Assembly (NCBI GenBank): GCA_033026295.1
Contig: CM065176.1
Location: forward strand, 2,120,501-2,184,500
Length of the DNA: 64,000 nt
Direction of reading: 5' to 3'
From: Channa striata
Taxonomy: Eukaryota > Chordata > Actinopteri > Anabantiformes > Channidae
Part shown: in pieces, positions 1 through 9,100 of the stretch
Position numbering within the stretch: position 1 is the first letter of the stretch
Layout of the letters: each line of letters starts with the position of its first letter
Notes under the pieces: model-generated
Databases searched by the model: none
Told to the model about the DNA's origin: nothing
The model's input: the letters and a program-made list of their open reading frames with translations, nothing else
Made by a program: the position numbers and the translations under genes

Positions 1-1006
1 CATGCGTTTGTGTGTTTGTCTTTCTTTTCCTGCCAACTTTACTTTTAGTTCATACCTTTCAGACTCTGCTGACACTGACAGTCTGACACAGCAAATAAAC
101 ACAAAATCTAATCCAAGCAGCATTAAGGTGAGGCTGAGTGCACAGGAGTAATATGTACAGGGGAGAAGTCCTGTAATGCACTGAGTTCATTACTGATGAG
201 TTCAAATTAAAAGAGAGTCAGTCATCTTTTTCTGCTGCTGTGATGTTGGAGCAGCCATTAAAGAGAAAATAGTCCACAGAAGCTACTTAGGAGGATGGGA
301 CTCTATGGAGTCATTGACATTTACTGCTAAATACAAATTATTTCCCACCATGCAAATTATGGTGCTGAGAGAGTCTGCTGAAAATCTCTCTGCGCAACTG
401 ATGTCTACGAAGAATAGTACTGTTGGACATTTTATTCTATGTGGGGTAAATAATCCAGCTGGTTTGTCTAGAATGAAAACCCCCAGTTCTCCAGTACCAG
501 TAAGTTCTGGATAGTAAAGGAAGCGTCACACCTTGATAAAGCCTGCTGTTGGACTGCTTGTAATACTCTTCCTCAACATTTCAAAGATTCTGTGCAGTTA
601 AGTAGATTTATAAACTGTTGTCTTTTCTGACCTGGCCTGTCAATTACTCACACCACTGAGTCAGAGTTGGAAGCAACTGGAAAAGGACATGGCTGAGCAA
701 GTCATTAAAAAGATATTTTAAAAGCTGAAAGGCCTGTGGATGGCCTGTGCCCCTGACCATGTGAACACTCCACTGAGCTGCTGCTAGTTTGTCTTTATGT
801 TCATGTTGAGGCTAATGAGTCCTGCTCAGTTGTTCCTGATCCTGAAGATTCACGCAGACGTGCTCTCTCATCAAAATCATGAAAGTAGATATTAGATTCT
901 AAGCACGGTGAGGACAACAATAATGGCTCACATTATAAATACAAAAAAATAAATCATCTGAGCTACGCAGATGAATCAGCAACAGTGTCAATGAATTGAA
1001 AAACAA
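1..1006. other. Intron 3' of the catalytic-loop exon, left edge
   Basis: I see no exon, RNA gene or recognisable transposon here. Short open frames lack family motifs. The next kinase exon of the minus-strand Trk gene is not present, so it lies outside the window. Confidence 0.5.
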
Positions 1007-1026
1007 TGTGTGTGTGTGTGTGTGTG
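1007..1026. repeat. (TG)n microsatellite
   Basis: Ten uninterrupted TG units lie about 90 bp inside the intron from the donor of the catalytic-loop exon. Confidence 0.95.
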
Positions 1027-1114
1027 ACATGTACATTACTATGTACATGTCTATGGACATTTTTTTAATTTCACATGAATAAGAAAACAAATACTGTATG
1101 TGCCATGTTCTTAC

Positions 1115-1358
1115 CCTGTAATAATCTGTGCTGTAAATGTCTCTGGACATGCCAAAGTCTCCTATTTTCACCAGAAGGCCGTTCCCCACCAAACAGTTCC
1201 TGGTTGCCAGATCCCGGTGCACAAAGTGTTGAGACGCCAAATAGATCATTCCAGAAGCAATCTGGCTGGCAATGTGAAGCATCTGGGACAGACCTAGCTC
1301 CCCATTGGTCTGCAGAGGCTGTCCATCCACTAGGATCATGGCGTCTGGTCCGTGGGCT
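1115..1358 (-). CDS. ntrk3: TrkC kinase exon, catalytic and activation loops
   Basis: This 244-nt exon reads AHGPDAMILVDGQPLQ, then the catalytic loop HRDLATRN, the magnesium-binding DFG (KIGDFGMSRD) and the activation-loop tyrosines of DIYSTDYYR. These are the residues phosphorylated in trans when neurotrophin-3 dimerises the receptor. The acceptor is CTCTTCAG|AGCC and the donor AGG|GTAAGA, ending in phase 0 exactly where mammalian TrkC can receive kinase-insert exons. I saw no short insert exon between here and position 1. The C-lobe, from VGGHTMLPIR onward, and the C-terminal PLC-gamma site must lie left of the window. All key catalytic residues are present. Confidence 0.95.
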
Positions 1359-1739
1359 CTGAAGAGGACAGTTTAGAGACAGTGAGAATCTCAGGAGAAA
1401 TTTCTGATCAAATCAACGTGAGTCACGTCACACAGCCATAACATCAGCCGGTGTAAAGTAGCTTGCCTTTTTCGAGGGGTCACACTGTGGGTTCTGCAGC
1501 CCATTAACTTACAATAAATTGTGTGTATTTCACAGAACGACTCAAAAGCACGCAAGCAATCGTATGATTAATTTCCTTACTTTGTTCATTTTAAATATAT
1601 ATCAAATAAATCTTGTTAACCCTCAAACATGTTGGTTAGCTATTTTAGTGCAGTGATGTTTCTTGTTGCTTGTAATGCACTTAGGACGTATTTGGTTCAT
1701 TCAGAGCCCATACTGTTATAAGTTAGGTGTGTTTGTCCT

Positions 1740-2321
1740 TTTTTGGTTTTTCACTCCTTTTGACTCCTTATATGGGCATTAATTTTTCTGTTTGTGTGTG
1801 TCCCTGCAGTATTCCTCTTTGCCTTTCATCATTATCAGTACCTGTTATCGTCATCATCTTTGTCACTCCTGCATTTTGTATTTAAGGCCTTGTATTTGGT
1901 TTTGGGGTTGCTAGTGTGTCTGGTTTCATTCTGGTGCAACTCCTGATCCTGCTTGGGTTTACCTGATCTCCAGTGCGTAATCCTGTTCATGAGTCTGTGG
2001 TTGGTTTTGGTAGTCCAGGTTTTCTTATTATAGTCTTAATCTCTCTGCCTTTGAGTTAGTACAGTTATTTTGGATATTTTTGTTACACCTTTTGAGGGAG
2101 CTTGTTATAGTCTCGGTCTCTGCTTTAAGTTTATACTGTTTTATGATTTATTGTATAAATATTGTTAAACCCTTTTTGAGAAAGAGTGCTTTGTTAGAGT
2201 TTAGGTACCGTGTTGAGTATTTTAGGATCAGCAGTGCGTGTGATTTACGGTATCAGTAGTTCTTGTGCTAATAAAACCTGTTGCGTTCTCTGTGAGTCTC
2301 AGCTTCTGCTTTTGGGTCCTC
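1740..2321 (+). repeat. T-rich interspersed repeat, target of an RTE insertion
   Basis: This non-coding, T-rich stretch ends in an AATAAAACCTGTTGCG-type segment that I recognise as the style of a common teleost interspersed repeat. It has no open frame with known motifs. The RTE fragment at 2340-3135 landed in or just after its right end. The class is unknown and the left boundary is a guess. Confidence 0.35.
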
Positions 2322-2339
2322 TAGTTACGGTAACCTTTA
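2322..2339 (+). repeat. Target-site duplication, left copy (RTE, 2.3 kb)
   Basis: The 18-mer TAGTTACGGTAACCTTTA is repeated exactly at 3136-3153, on the far side of the RTE fragment. This marks target-primed insertion. The first T may instead belong to the element's TAG-rich tail. Confidence 0.92.
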
Positions 2340-3135
2340 TGTTGTTGATGTTTGCAGATGACATTGTGATTTGCAGTGAGAATAGAGAGCAGGTAGAGGA
2401 ACAGCTGGAGAGGTGGAGGTTTGCTCTGGAAAGACGAGGCATGAAAGTCAGTCGTAGCAAGACAGAATACATGTGTGTAAACGAGAGGGAGCAAGGTAGA
2501 AGTGTGAGGTTACAGGGGGCTGAGGTGAAGAAGGTGCAGGAGTTTAAGCACTTGGGGTCAACAGGTCAGTGTGATGGGGAGTGTGGGAAAGAGGTGAAGA
2601 GGCGAGTGCAGGCGGGTTGGAAAGGGGGGAGGAAAGTGTCAGGAGTGTTGTGTGACAGAAGAGTGTCAGCAAGACTCAAAGGAAAGGTGTAAAGGGCAGT
2701 TGTGAGACCAGCTCTGCTCTATGGGTTAGAGACAGTAGCAGTGAGAAAGAGACAAGAGGCAGAGATGGAAGCAGCAGAGAAGAAGATGTTGAGGTTCTCC
2801 TTAGGAGTGACAAGGTTGGACAGAATAAGGAACAGGTTCATCAGAGGGACGGCACACGTTGCCTGTGTTAGCAACAAAGTCAGAGAGGCCAGATCGAGAT
2901 GGTTTGGACATGTGCAGAGGAGGGACAGTGAATATATTGGTAGAAGGATGTTAGAGATGGAGCTGCCAGGCAAGAGGGCGAGAGGACGACCAAGGAGGAG
3001 ATACTGTATATGGATGTCCTAACAGAGGACATGAGGTTAGCTGGTGTCAGAGAGGAAGATGCCCAGGATAGAGTGAAGTGGAAACAGATGATTCACTGTG
3101 GCGGCCCCTGATGGGAAAAGCCGAAAAAGAAGTAG
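2340..3135 (+). mobile_element. RTE-type LINE, 5'-truncated, with reverse transcriptase C-terminus
   Basis: This copy matches the C-terminal third of the longer element at 55502-58276. After a few filler bases it begins at the FADD catalytic motif of the reverse transcriptase (2351-2362). It continues through the thumb and C-terminal region (KVSRSKTEYMCVNEREQG, LLYGLETVAVRKRQEAEM, RRMLEMELPGKRARGRPR). It ends with the family 3' end CCCCTGATGGGAAAAGCCG and a short A/G-rich tail. A nonsense change at about 2689 (TAC to TAA within GKVY) and a few-base insertion near 3005 break the frame. Exact 18-bp direct repeats flank it, so it is a dead-on-arrival 5'-truncated insertion, fairly young by its similarity to the other copy. 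Confidence 0.9.
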
Positions 3136-3153
3136 TAGTTACGGTAACCTTTA
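3136..3153 (+). repeat. Target-site duplication, right copy (RTE, 2.3 kb)
   Basis: Exact partner of 2322-2339. It directly follows the A/G-rich 3' tail of the RTE fragment. Confidence 0.92.
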
Positions 3154-4085
3154 CACATAGAGTGATTCCCACCACAGAATCTTGTGTTTTACATTCTTGC
3201 TTACACGTATTTCTTCAAATTTTTTTATGATAAAATATAGTGTAGGTTATGTAACCCTGGGATTCTTTGCATAAAGACAACTTTTATAGTTGTTGAAGTG
3301 TTTGCCCACGCTCACAGCCACTTATTTCTTAAAGACACTGCTTCTCTGGGATACCCTTATAAAACACAAATCATCATGCTGACTTGTTGCTAATTATTCG
3401 TATTAGCTGTCATTGGTGTCGCCAACGCTCCCTCTAATTTTTCCTGTGTTTTTGTTTTTTAGAGGTAACAGAAAGAGTAGTTATGAAGGGAGGAGGAAGG
3501 AAGGACAGTGTGTGAGTTGAGCTGTGATGACCTGTGTAGTTTCACACAAAGTCAGATGTGTAGTTTGACCCTGTGTGTCTTTTCAGCTCCACTGAATGTT
3601 ACACAATTGTTGCACATTGGAGTGTGTGTGTGTGTGGGCATGATGTTTCAGAGGGCAACGGGTGCTGGCTAAATTAGCAGTGTCTCCTGGATGTATTGAT
3701 GCCAGCACTTTAATGGAAGCACAATTACTCAGCTGAAATTAGCATCTGAGGCACAGGCAGACTCACTAAAACACTGTCCCATACGAGCATGCGCTGCAGA
3801 GAAGTAAAGCCTGCCAGTGCTTAAGTACCAATGTTCTATTCTGCAGGGCAAAGCATCCAGAGAGCAAATAACATCTAATGACAGCAGACATAATGCAGCT
3901 AATTAGCGCACAAGTGCAATTTACCATTTAGGCATTTAGATTATAGTCTCATCCAGAACAGCTCACAGTGAGTGAGCAGGTAGGGCCTGCACAGCCAGAC
4001 TCGAGTCGGAAATGGAAAGGAACTGCTTGTTATTTGACAGCTCATCCTATTACAGAGTCCTGTGTGAAGGTCAGCTTCAGTGGCT
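3154..4085. other. Intronic sequence, nothing recognised
   Basis: No exon or transposon motif is visible. A short TG run sits near 3625. Around 3925-3990 the sequence only faintly resembles common fish repeat tails and I do not call it. Confidence 0.4.
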
Positions 4086-4240
4086 TCAGAGTTACTACTG
4101 GGATGTCACAGGAACTCCCTAAAAAGCCTCCAAAAATGCTGCAGTGAGAGCACTAGCACTAGAATTAGCAAGAGATTGCGTTTCTCCTTCATTAGCTTCT
4201 TTCCATTTGCTTTCCATAAGATCTAGAATAGAATTCAAAC
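4085..4240 (+). mobile_element. Old L2-type LINE 3' fragment
   Basis: The stretch ACTCCCTAAAAAGCCTCC, then ATGCTGCAG, then TTCATTAGCTTCTTTCC and TAGAATAGAATTCAAACC, follows the same order as the reverse transcriptase C-terminal region of the L2 copies at 7060-7210 and 47400-47550. It carries many substitutions and small indels. It is clearly older than the other L2 copies and has no tail. Confidence 0.7.
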
Positions 4241-5280
4241 CTATCGTCACTAACTCATAGTACTGTATAACATCGTATATCATCGTTAAAACCCCTTGCT
4301 TTCAAACATATTATATGTATGTACCACAAATTACTAAATTGAAACTCACATAAAATAATTTACCCAAGAAAAAAACAAAAGATTACAAAAAAACAGATTA
4401 TTAATTTGTGCTAAAAACAAAAAGTAATAAAAGGCAAAAAAAATGTATCGTTCTGTATATTTACTCTTCTCTAAGCTCTGCTAGATGCCAGGTCATTACT
4501 TAGTGGTGCATCTAAATCCAGGCCGTATCAAGTGAAGGAGCAAGTTCAGGATGTCGGGGAGAAAGCACTGACACCTGTGCTGGACTATTTCAATCAGTGG
4601 CTGAACCAATCAGCTACAGGTAAGTGCATACTTTGTCTGACTGCATATTTAGTCCCTGTCAAACTATAATCATTTTAGGTAACTGCGTCTGAGGCATAGG
4701 AATCAAAGGAAAAACCAGAAGAATGTTTAAAGTAAATTTTCAAAGTCACCTTTAAATGGTCATTTGATGGAATAAGATGCAGAGAGACAGAGTGGAGTGG
4801 GGGCAGGTTTAGCACAGCATATGGCCAATGAATATGTCTTTACTCTGTTCGTTAGGCTCATAGGATACGTTAACCTGGTTATGTGACACACAAGCTTTGA
4901 AAGAATTTGATGAACACTTTATCTGAAATTTAAGTTTTTTAATTAACCGCAATAAATATCCGTTCACACCGTGGCCTAAATGGTCCAAAAAGTTCCATCG
5001 TCGCCTTTTATAAAAACATTGTCATTCTGAAACTTTTCTTATAAACTAAAATTACTACATAAAAAGTAAAACTAAAATAAAGCAAAACAAAGCAGAAACA
5101 GGTCATTCAAATGTGTTAAAATTCTGTGGATAGCTAGGCTTTATCTTCTGTACACAATATAGATTGCAGCAGTGTCAATAGAAAGCTTGCCCAAGTGTTT
5201 ACTGTCATAACTGCAGTTCAATTCCTACAGAGTTGTACACATTCATAATTCCGCTGGGCTTATCCCATAAGTTAAGAGTC
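4240..5280. other. Intronic sequence, nothing recognised
   Basis: AT-rich sequence with A-rich runs near 4370-4440. No exon, RNA gene or transposon signature was found. Confidence 0.4.
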
Positions 5281-5284
5281 ACCG

Positions 5285-5510
5285 CAGCGGATGGCTTGTC
5301 TGCACTTTGATTTGGCACATTTGTTTATGCCAGATGCCTTTTCTGAAAATACACTACCCAAGTTTCTACTGGGCTTGGGACCAGGAGTTGGAGTAGCTGG
5401 AGATGGGGAGGGGCCACTGGGGGTCCAGTGTCTTGCCCAGGAACACTTGCGGTTGGGGAGAGTGGCACGCAAACCTCTGATGCGACTCTACCAACTGAGC
5501 CACTGTGCAC
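5285..5510 (-). mobile_element. Degenerate tRNA-derived SINE
   Basis: Read on the minus strand, the right end starts GTGGCTCAGTTGGTAGAGTCGC, a tRNA-like box A, followed by GGTTTGCGTGCC in place of box B. The body then runs through a CTTGGGACC...AAGCCC segment and a piece resembling the 5' end of the RTE family (compare 55540-55600: GGGCATCCGGCGTAAAA). These features fit a Pol III-transcribed SINE. The boundaries are approximate. Confidence 0.6.
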
Positions 5511-6125
5511 AAATTCATGAACCCCTTTTCGGTCATAGGAAGAAGAACACTATACTACTGGTAAGAGCGAATAAGACACTAATTGACAAGCATGAGGTGT
5601 CCCTGCATCTGTCTACGTTCTTCGTCTTAGCCATCAATCACTGCATAACAGCTAATGCAGGCCTACACTGTCAGCGGTAGTATTTGTACTTAAGGCTCAC
5701 TGTATTTTACATGGCGACTGAAGTGCTGTGGGCCAAGTAGCTCCCCACGTCAGTCTGTCACTCTGTCAGACAAAGTCATTCATCAACCTCTCTGTAACAC
5801 ACTAACAAGGCTCGCACAGTAAGGCACATTGACTGTGGTGACAGCATCTGATGCCCAGGCTGACTCGGTCAATTACTATTTATGGTTTAGCTTTCTAAGA
5901 GCAGACTACCTCCACTATTTTACAGGCAGCTCATTAAGACCGGTGTTCACAAGCAGTCTGACACAAGTACATGGTACTTATCAAAGACGGCAAGTGATTG
6001 TGGTTTGGTCACAATGTTTAAAGAAAGGCATGGCAGTGTCCGTGTCTACAGGTCACTACACAGGCCTCCTAGACCAGGTCACTCCTGGTCTGCAACGTTA
6101 CAGTAAAGTAAACACAATTTAAATT
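5510..6125. other. Intronic sequence, nothing recognised
   Basis: No splice-flanked exon or transposon motif is visible. Open frames of 97-129 codons lack family features and are probably chance. Confidence 0.4.
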
Positions 6126-6185
6126 TGTTCTAAATTGTTGTAAATTGGCGCTATATAAATAAGGTTGAATTGAATTGAATTGAAA
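6126..6185 (+). mobile_element. L2-type LINE 3' tail only
   Basis: The motif TTGTAAATTGGCGCTATATAAATAA, then repeated TTGAAT units, is the terminal segment shared by the L2 copies ending at 7995, 33140, 41537 and 48196. Nothing upstream matches the element, so this is an extremely 5'-truncated insertion or a related SINE tail. Confidence 0.75.
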
Positions 6186-6507
6186 TTAGAAAACCATCAC
6201 ACCTGACATAACTGAAAGGTGTGCATTTGTTTTACAGAGTGGGAATCAAAGCATGTGCTGTAAAGGGTTTGCAATGAAAAATGACGGACTGGGTAGGTTT
6301 CACTGCAAACACTATGTTGATCCACAGTGGTCACCAAGATGGTCGTTGGCCACATAATCAGCAAAAAAACACAAGGCACGGAAGGAACTACTTTGCTCAT
6401 CACTGAAAAATTCTGAAAACAGGGCAAGCGTATAAATAGATTTTCATTTCAGTTGACAGTATGTCTGTAGGGAATTACAGCCCTAATACTCAAGACTGTG
6501 AGCACAA

Positions 6508-7995
6508 AGAAAGTTAAAACCTAGTCTGGATCCAGGTGTCTTAGCCAATTACAGACCAATGTCCAATCTCCCCTTTACTTCTAAAATACTTGAAAAAGTA
6601 ATTATGTGACCACCTGCGCAGAAATGACTTGTTTGTCAAATGCAGCACATAGATCTAGCAGAACTAGTATAGAGACAAGTCCATTATCTGAAGCCAGAAG
6701 AAGATCGTTGGTGACTTTAATCAGTGCGGTTTCTGTGCTATGATGAACTCTATAATTTCCTTCTTCTAAACTCAGATAAAACTGAAGTTATTTATTTGGG
6801 CCTAAAAGTCTAAGAAACATGTTTTCTAACCATATTGCTACTTTAGATGACATAACTCTGGCCACAGTGGTACTGCAAGGAATCTCAGAGTCATTTTTTT
6901 CCAGGATTTGTCATTTAGCTCACAAATAAAACAAATCTCTGGAACAGCCTTCTTCCACCTACGGAACATTGCAAAATTAGGAGCATCTGTCTCAAAACGA
7001 TGCTGAAAAACTGGTTCATGCATTCGTTACTTCTAGATTGGATCACTGTAATTCTCTACTTTCAGGCTGCCCCAGTAACTCTCTAAAAAGCCTCCAATTA
7101 ATCCAAAATCCTGCAGCAAGAATTCTGACTGGGATTGGTAAGATCATATTTCACCTTCATTAGCTTCTCTCCATTGGATTCCCATTAAATGTAGAATAGA
7201 ATTTAAAACCCTTCTTCTTACCTATAAAGCTCTAAACGGTAAAGCTCCATCATATCTAAAATATCTCCTTTTACCATGTCATCCTACTAGACCATTTCGG
7301 TCCCAAAATGCAGGCCTACTTGTGGTTCCCAGAATTTGCAAAAATAGAATTGGAGGCAGAGCGTTGAGCTATAAAGCTCCTCTCCTGTGGAACCAGCTCC
7401 CAGTCCAGATTCGGGAAGCAGACACCCTCTCTACTTTTAAGACTAGGCTCAAAACCTTCGATAAAGCTTATAGTTGGTTATAGTCATACTGCTATAGGCT
7501 TAGACTGCTGGGGGACTCTGCACTGAGACACTTTCCTCTTCTGTTCATTCTCTCTTCTCACCCCACATTTATAATGTCACCACTGTATGACATTAACTAA
7601 TTAATTCCTTTTCCGGTAGTCGTCTTTCTCCCTCTCTGTGTCCCTGTCCTCAGGTGTCCCCGGATATGGCGCTGTGTGTCTTCCAGTGCGCAGCTACTAG
7701 TCCTACTAACCTGCCCAATGTTTTGTCGTTGCTTTTGTTGCTCTGTTCTTTTCTCTCTCCACTTTCCACTCACCCCAACCGGTCAAGGCAGATGGCCGCC
7801 CACCCTGAGCCTGGTTCTGCTGGAAGTTTCTTCTGTTAAAGGGAGTTTTTCCTCTCCACTGTTGCCTATGGCTTGCTCAAGGGGGATTTGTCGGGTTTTC
7901 TCTACTTGTTTGCATAGTCTTGACTTTATTATGTAAAGTGCCTTGAGATCACCTTGTTGTAAATTGGTGCTATATAAATAAATAAAGTTGAAAAT
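6508..7995 (+). mobile_element. L2-type LINE, rearranged 5'-truncated copy
   Basis: Three blocks match the larger L2 at 43.4-48.2 kb. Block 1 (about 6508-6634, forward) covers reverse transcriptase text equivalent to NYRPMSNLPFTSKILEKV. Block 2 (about 6635-6752) is the reverse complement of the next reverse transcriptase section (STETAL...LLDLSAAFD). Block 3 (about 6753-7995) runs forward through the RT C-terminus and 3' UTR to the TGGTGCTATATAAATAAATAAAG tail. The YADD-containing section is missing between blocks. Stops and frameshifts are everywhere, so no protein can be made. It lies in the intron between the two distal kinase exons, antisense to the gene. Confidence 0.85.
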
Positions 7996-8147
7996 TAAAG
8001 GGACCGGGATTTGCTTTAGACAGCTGTGTTGCCATCCCTGTAGTTCCCAACAGTCTGCAGCCCTTGGTGATGAGGACCGTGGCTGTCATCAACAGCATAC
8101 AATACTCATCCTCCCGCCACAACCTGTTGTTTGTCGGATGAACTCAC

Positions 8148-8320
8148 CTGAGAAACTTATTTAGATCTCCGTGCTTCATGTACTCGAACACCATGATGAG
8201 AGGGTCTCCATCCACACACACGCCATAGAATTTTACTATGTGCTCATGTTGGAGGTTGGTCAGCAACTCAGCCTCACGTTGGAAATCCTTTCTTGCTGCT
8301 AGAGTGGGGTCCTTCAGAGT
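8148..8320 (-). CDS. ntrk3: TrkC kinase exon, N-lobe to hinge
   Basis: This 173-nt exon encodes TLKDPTLAARKDFQREAELL, then TNLQHEHIVKFYGVCVDGDP and LIMVFEYMKHGDLNKFL. It covers helix C, including the glutamate of REAELL that pairs with the VAVK lysine, plus strands 4-5 and the hinge (FEYMKHGDL). The acceptor is CTCTGCAG|ACT (phase 0) and the donor CTCAG|GTGAGT. The terminal AG is completed to an arginine codon by the first base of the exon at 1115-1358. DPTLAARKDF supports TrkC over TrkB (DASDNARKDF). An L2 insertion (6508-7995) ends about 150 bp beyond the donor site, in the downstream intron. Confidence 0.95.
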
Positions 8321-8890
8321 CTGCAGAGAGAGAGATTACGTCAGACCACATCACAACTGCTTACTCTGTGGTAGCCATGGTGACAGCCCTCCCTCCTGTA
8401 TCCGTCCTGCAGGGGTACCTCCCTTCAGGAGCCAAGGAAACATTCCTCACTCCTGTGTCCCTCCTTCTTAAATTTTATTTCTCCAACTGTGGCTGTAGCA
8501 AACAGCTTATGCAGGAAAACAGGACACAAAGGAAAAAAAAAAGGCTGCACAAAGGGAAGGTAAAGCAGCCAAGTTTTTCCCACTGTAATATGCATGAATA
8601 TTATTATGATAGGAATAATCTCATAGTCTTGTTTTGAAGACTCTTTCAATTGAAATGCGTCTGAGTGGCTCAGTGGTTCTCTTGCTGGTGCATTCTTCAG
8701 TTAGTGTTTATGTTTCTCCTTTGTGATCCTTAAATCATCTCTTTATTCCTGTACTTTGAATAATGGACTCACGTGGAGCACTTATTTGCAGTTCGTCAGA
8801 GTGGATGTAGATGGCTTCTGGGTGTTACTGTGAGCAATTGAAAATATTTTGTGTATTACTACTGATATTACAGCTTTTCTGTGACAATAT
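8321..8890. other. Intronic sequence upstream of the 8148-8320 exon
   Basis: The pyrimidine tract serving the acceptor lies at the left end (CTCTCTCTCTGCAG on the minus strand). The rest shows an A-rich run near 8530 and no other recognised feature. Confidence 0.45.
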
Positions 8891-8897
8891 AGTCACT

Positions 8898-8915
8898 GTA
8901 CTGTATACCACCACA
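8898..8915 (+). repeat. Target-site duplication, left copy (RTE, 8.9 kb)
   Basis: The 18-mer GTACTGTATACCACCACA is repeated exactly at 9083-9100, flanking a short RTE fragment. Confidence 0.92.
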
Positions 8916-9082
8916 GGTTCGGACATGTGCAGAGGAGGGACAGTGAATATATTGTAGAAGGATGTTGGAGATGGAGCTGCCATGCAAGAGGGCAAAAGGA
9001 CAACCAAGGAGGAGATATATGGATGTGCTAACAGAGGACATGAGGTTGCCGACCCCTGATGGGAAAAGCCCAAAGAGAAGAA
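8916..9082 (+). mobile_element. RTE-type LINE, severely 5'-truncated (167 bp)
   Basis: The sequence matches the extreme 3' end of the RTE family: it starts at TTCGGACATGTGCAGAGGAGG, passes RRMLEMELP-type coding text and finishes with CCCCTGATGGGAAAAGCCC and AGAAGAA. Relative to the copy at 55.5-58.3 kb it also lacks the segment between ATGAGGTT and CCGACCCC, a small internal deletion. Exact 18-bp target duplications flank it. It encodes nothing functional. Confidence 0.9.
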
Positions 9083-9100
9083 GTACTGTATACCACCACA
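9083..9100 (+). repeat. Target-site duplication, right copy (RTE, 8.9 kb)
   Basis: Exact partner of 8898-8915, directly after the RTE 3' tail. Confidence 0.92.

Noticed and set aside
1..1006. Next TrkC kinase exon or a kinase-insert exon
   Set aside because: Searched the minus strand for the VGGHTMLPIRWMPPES region and for a short insert exon; nothing matched.
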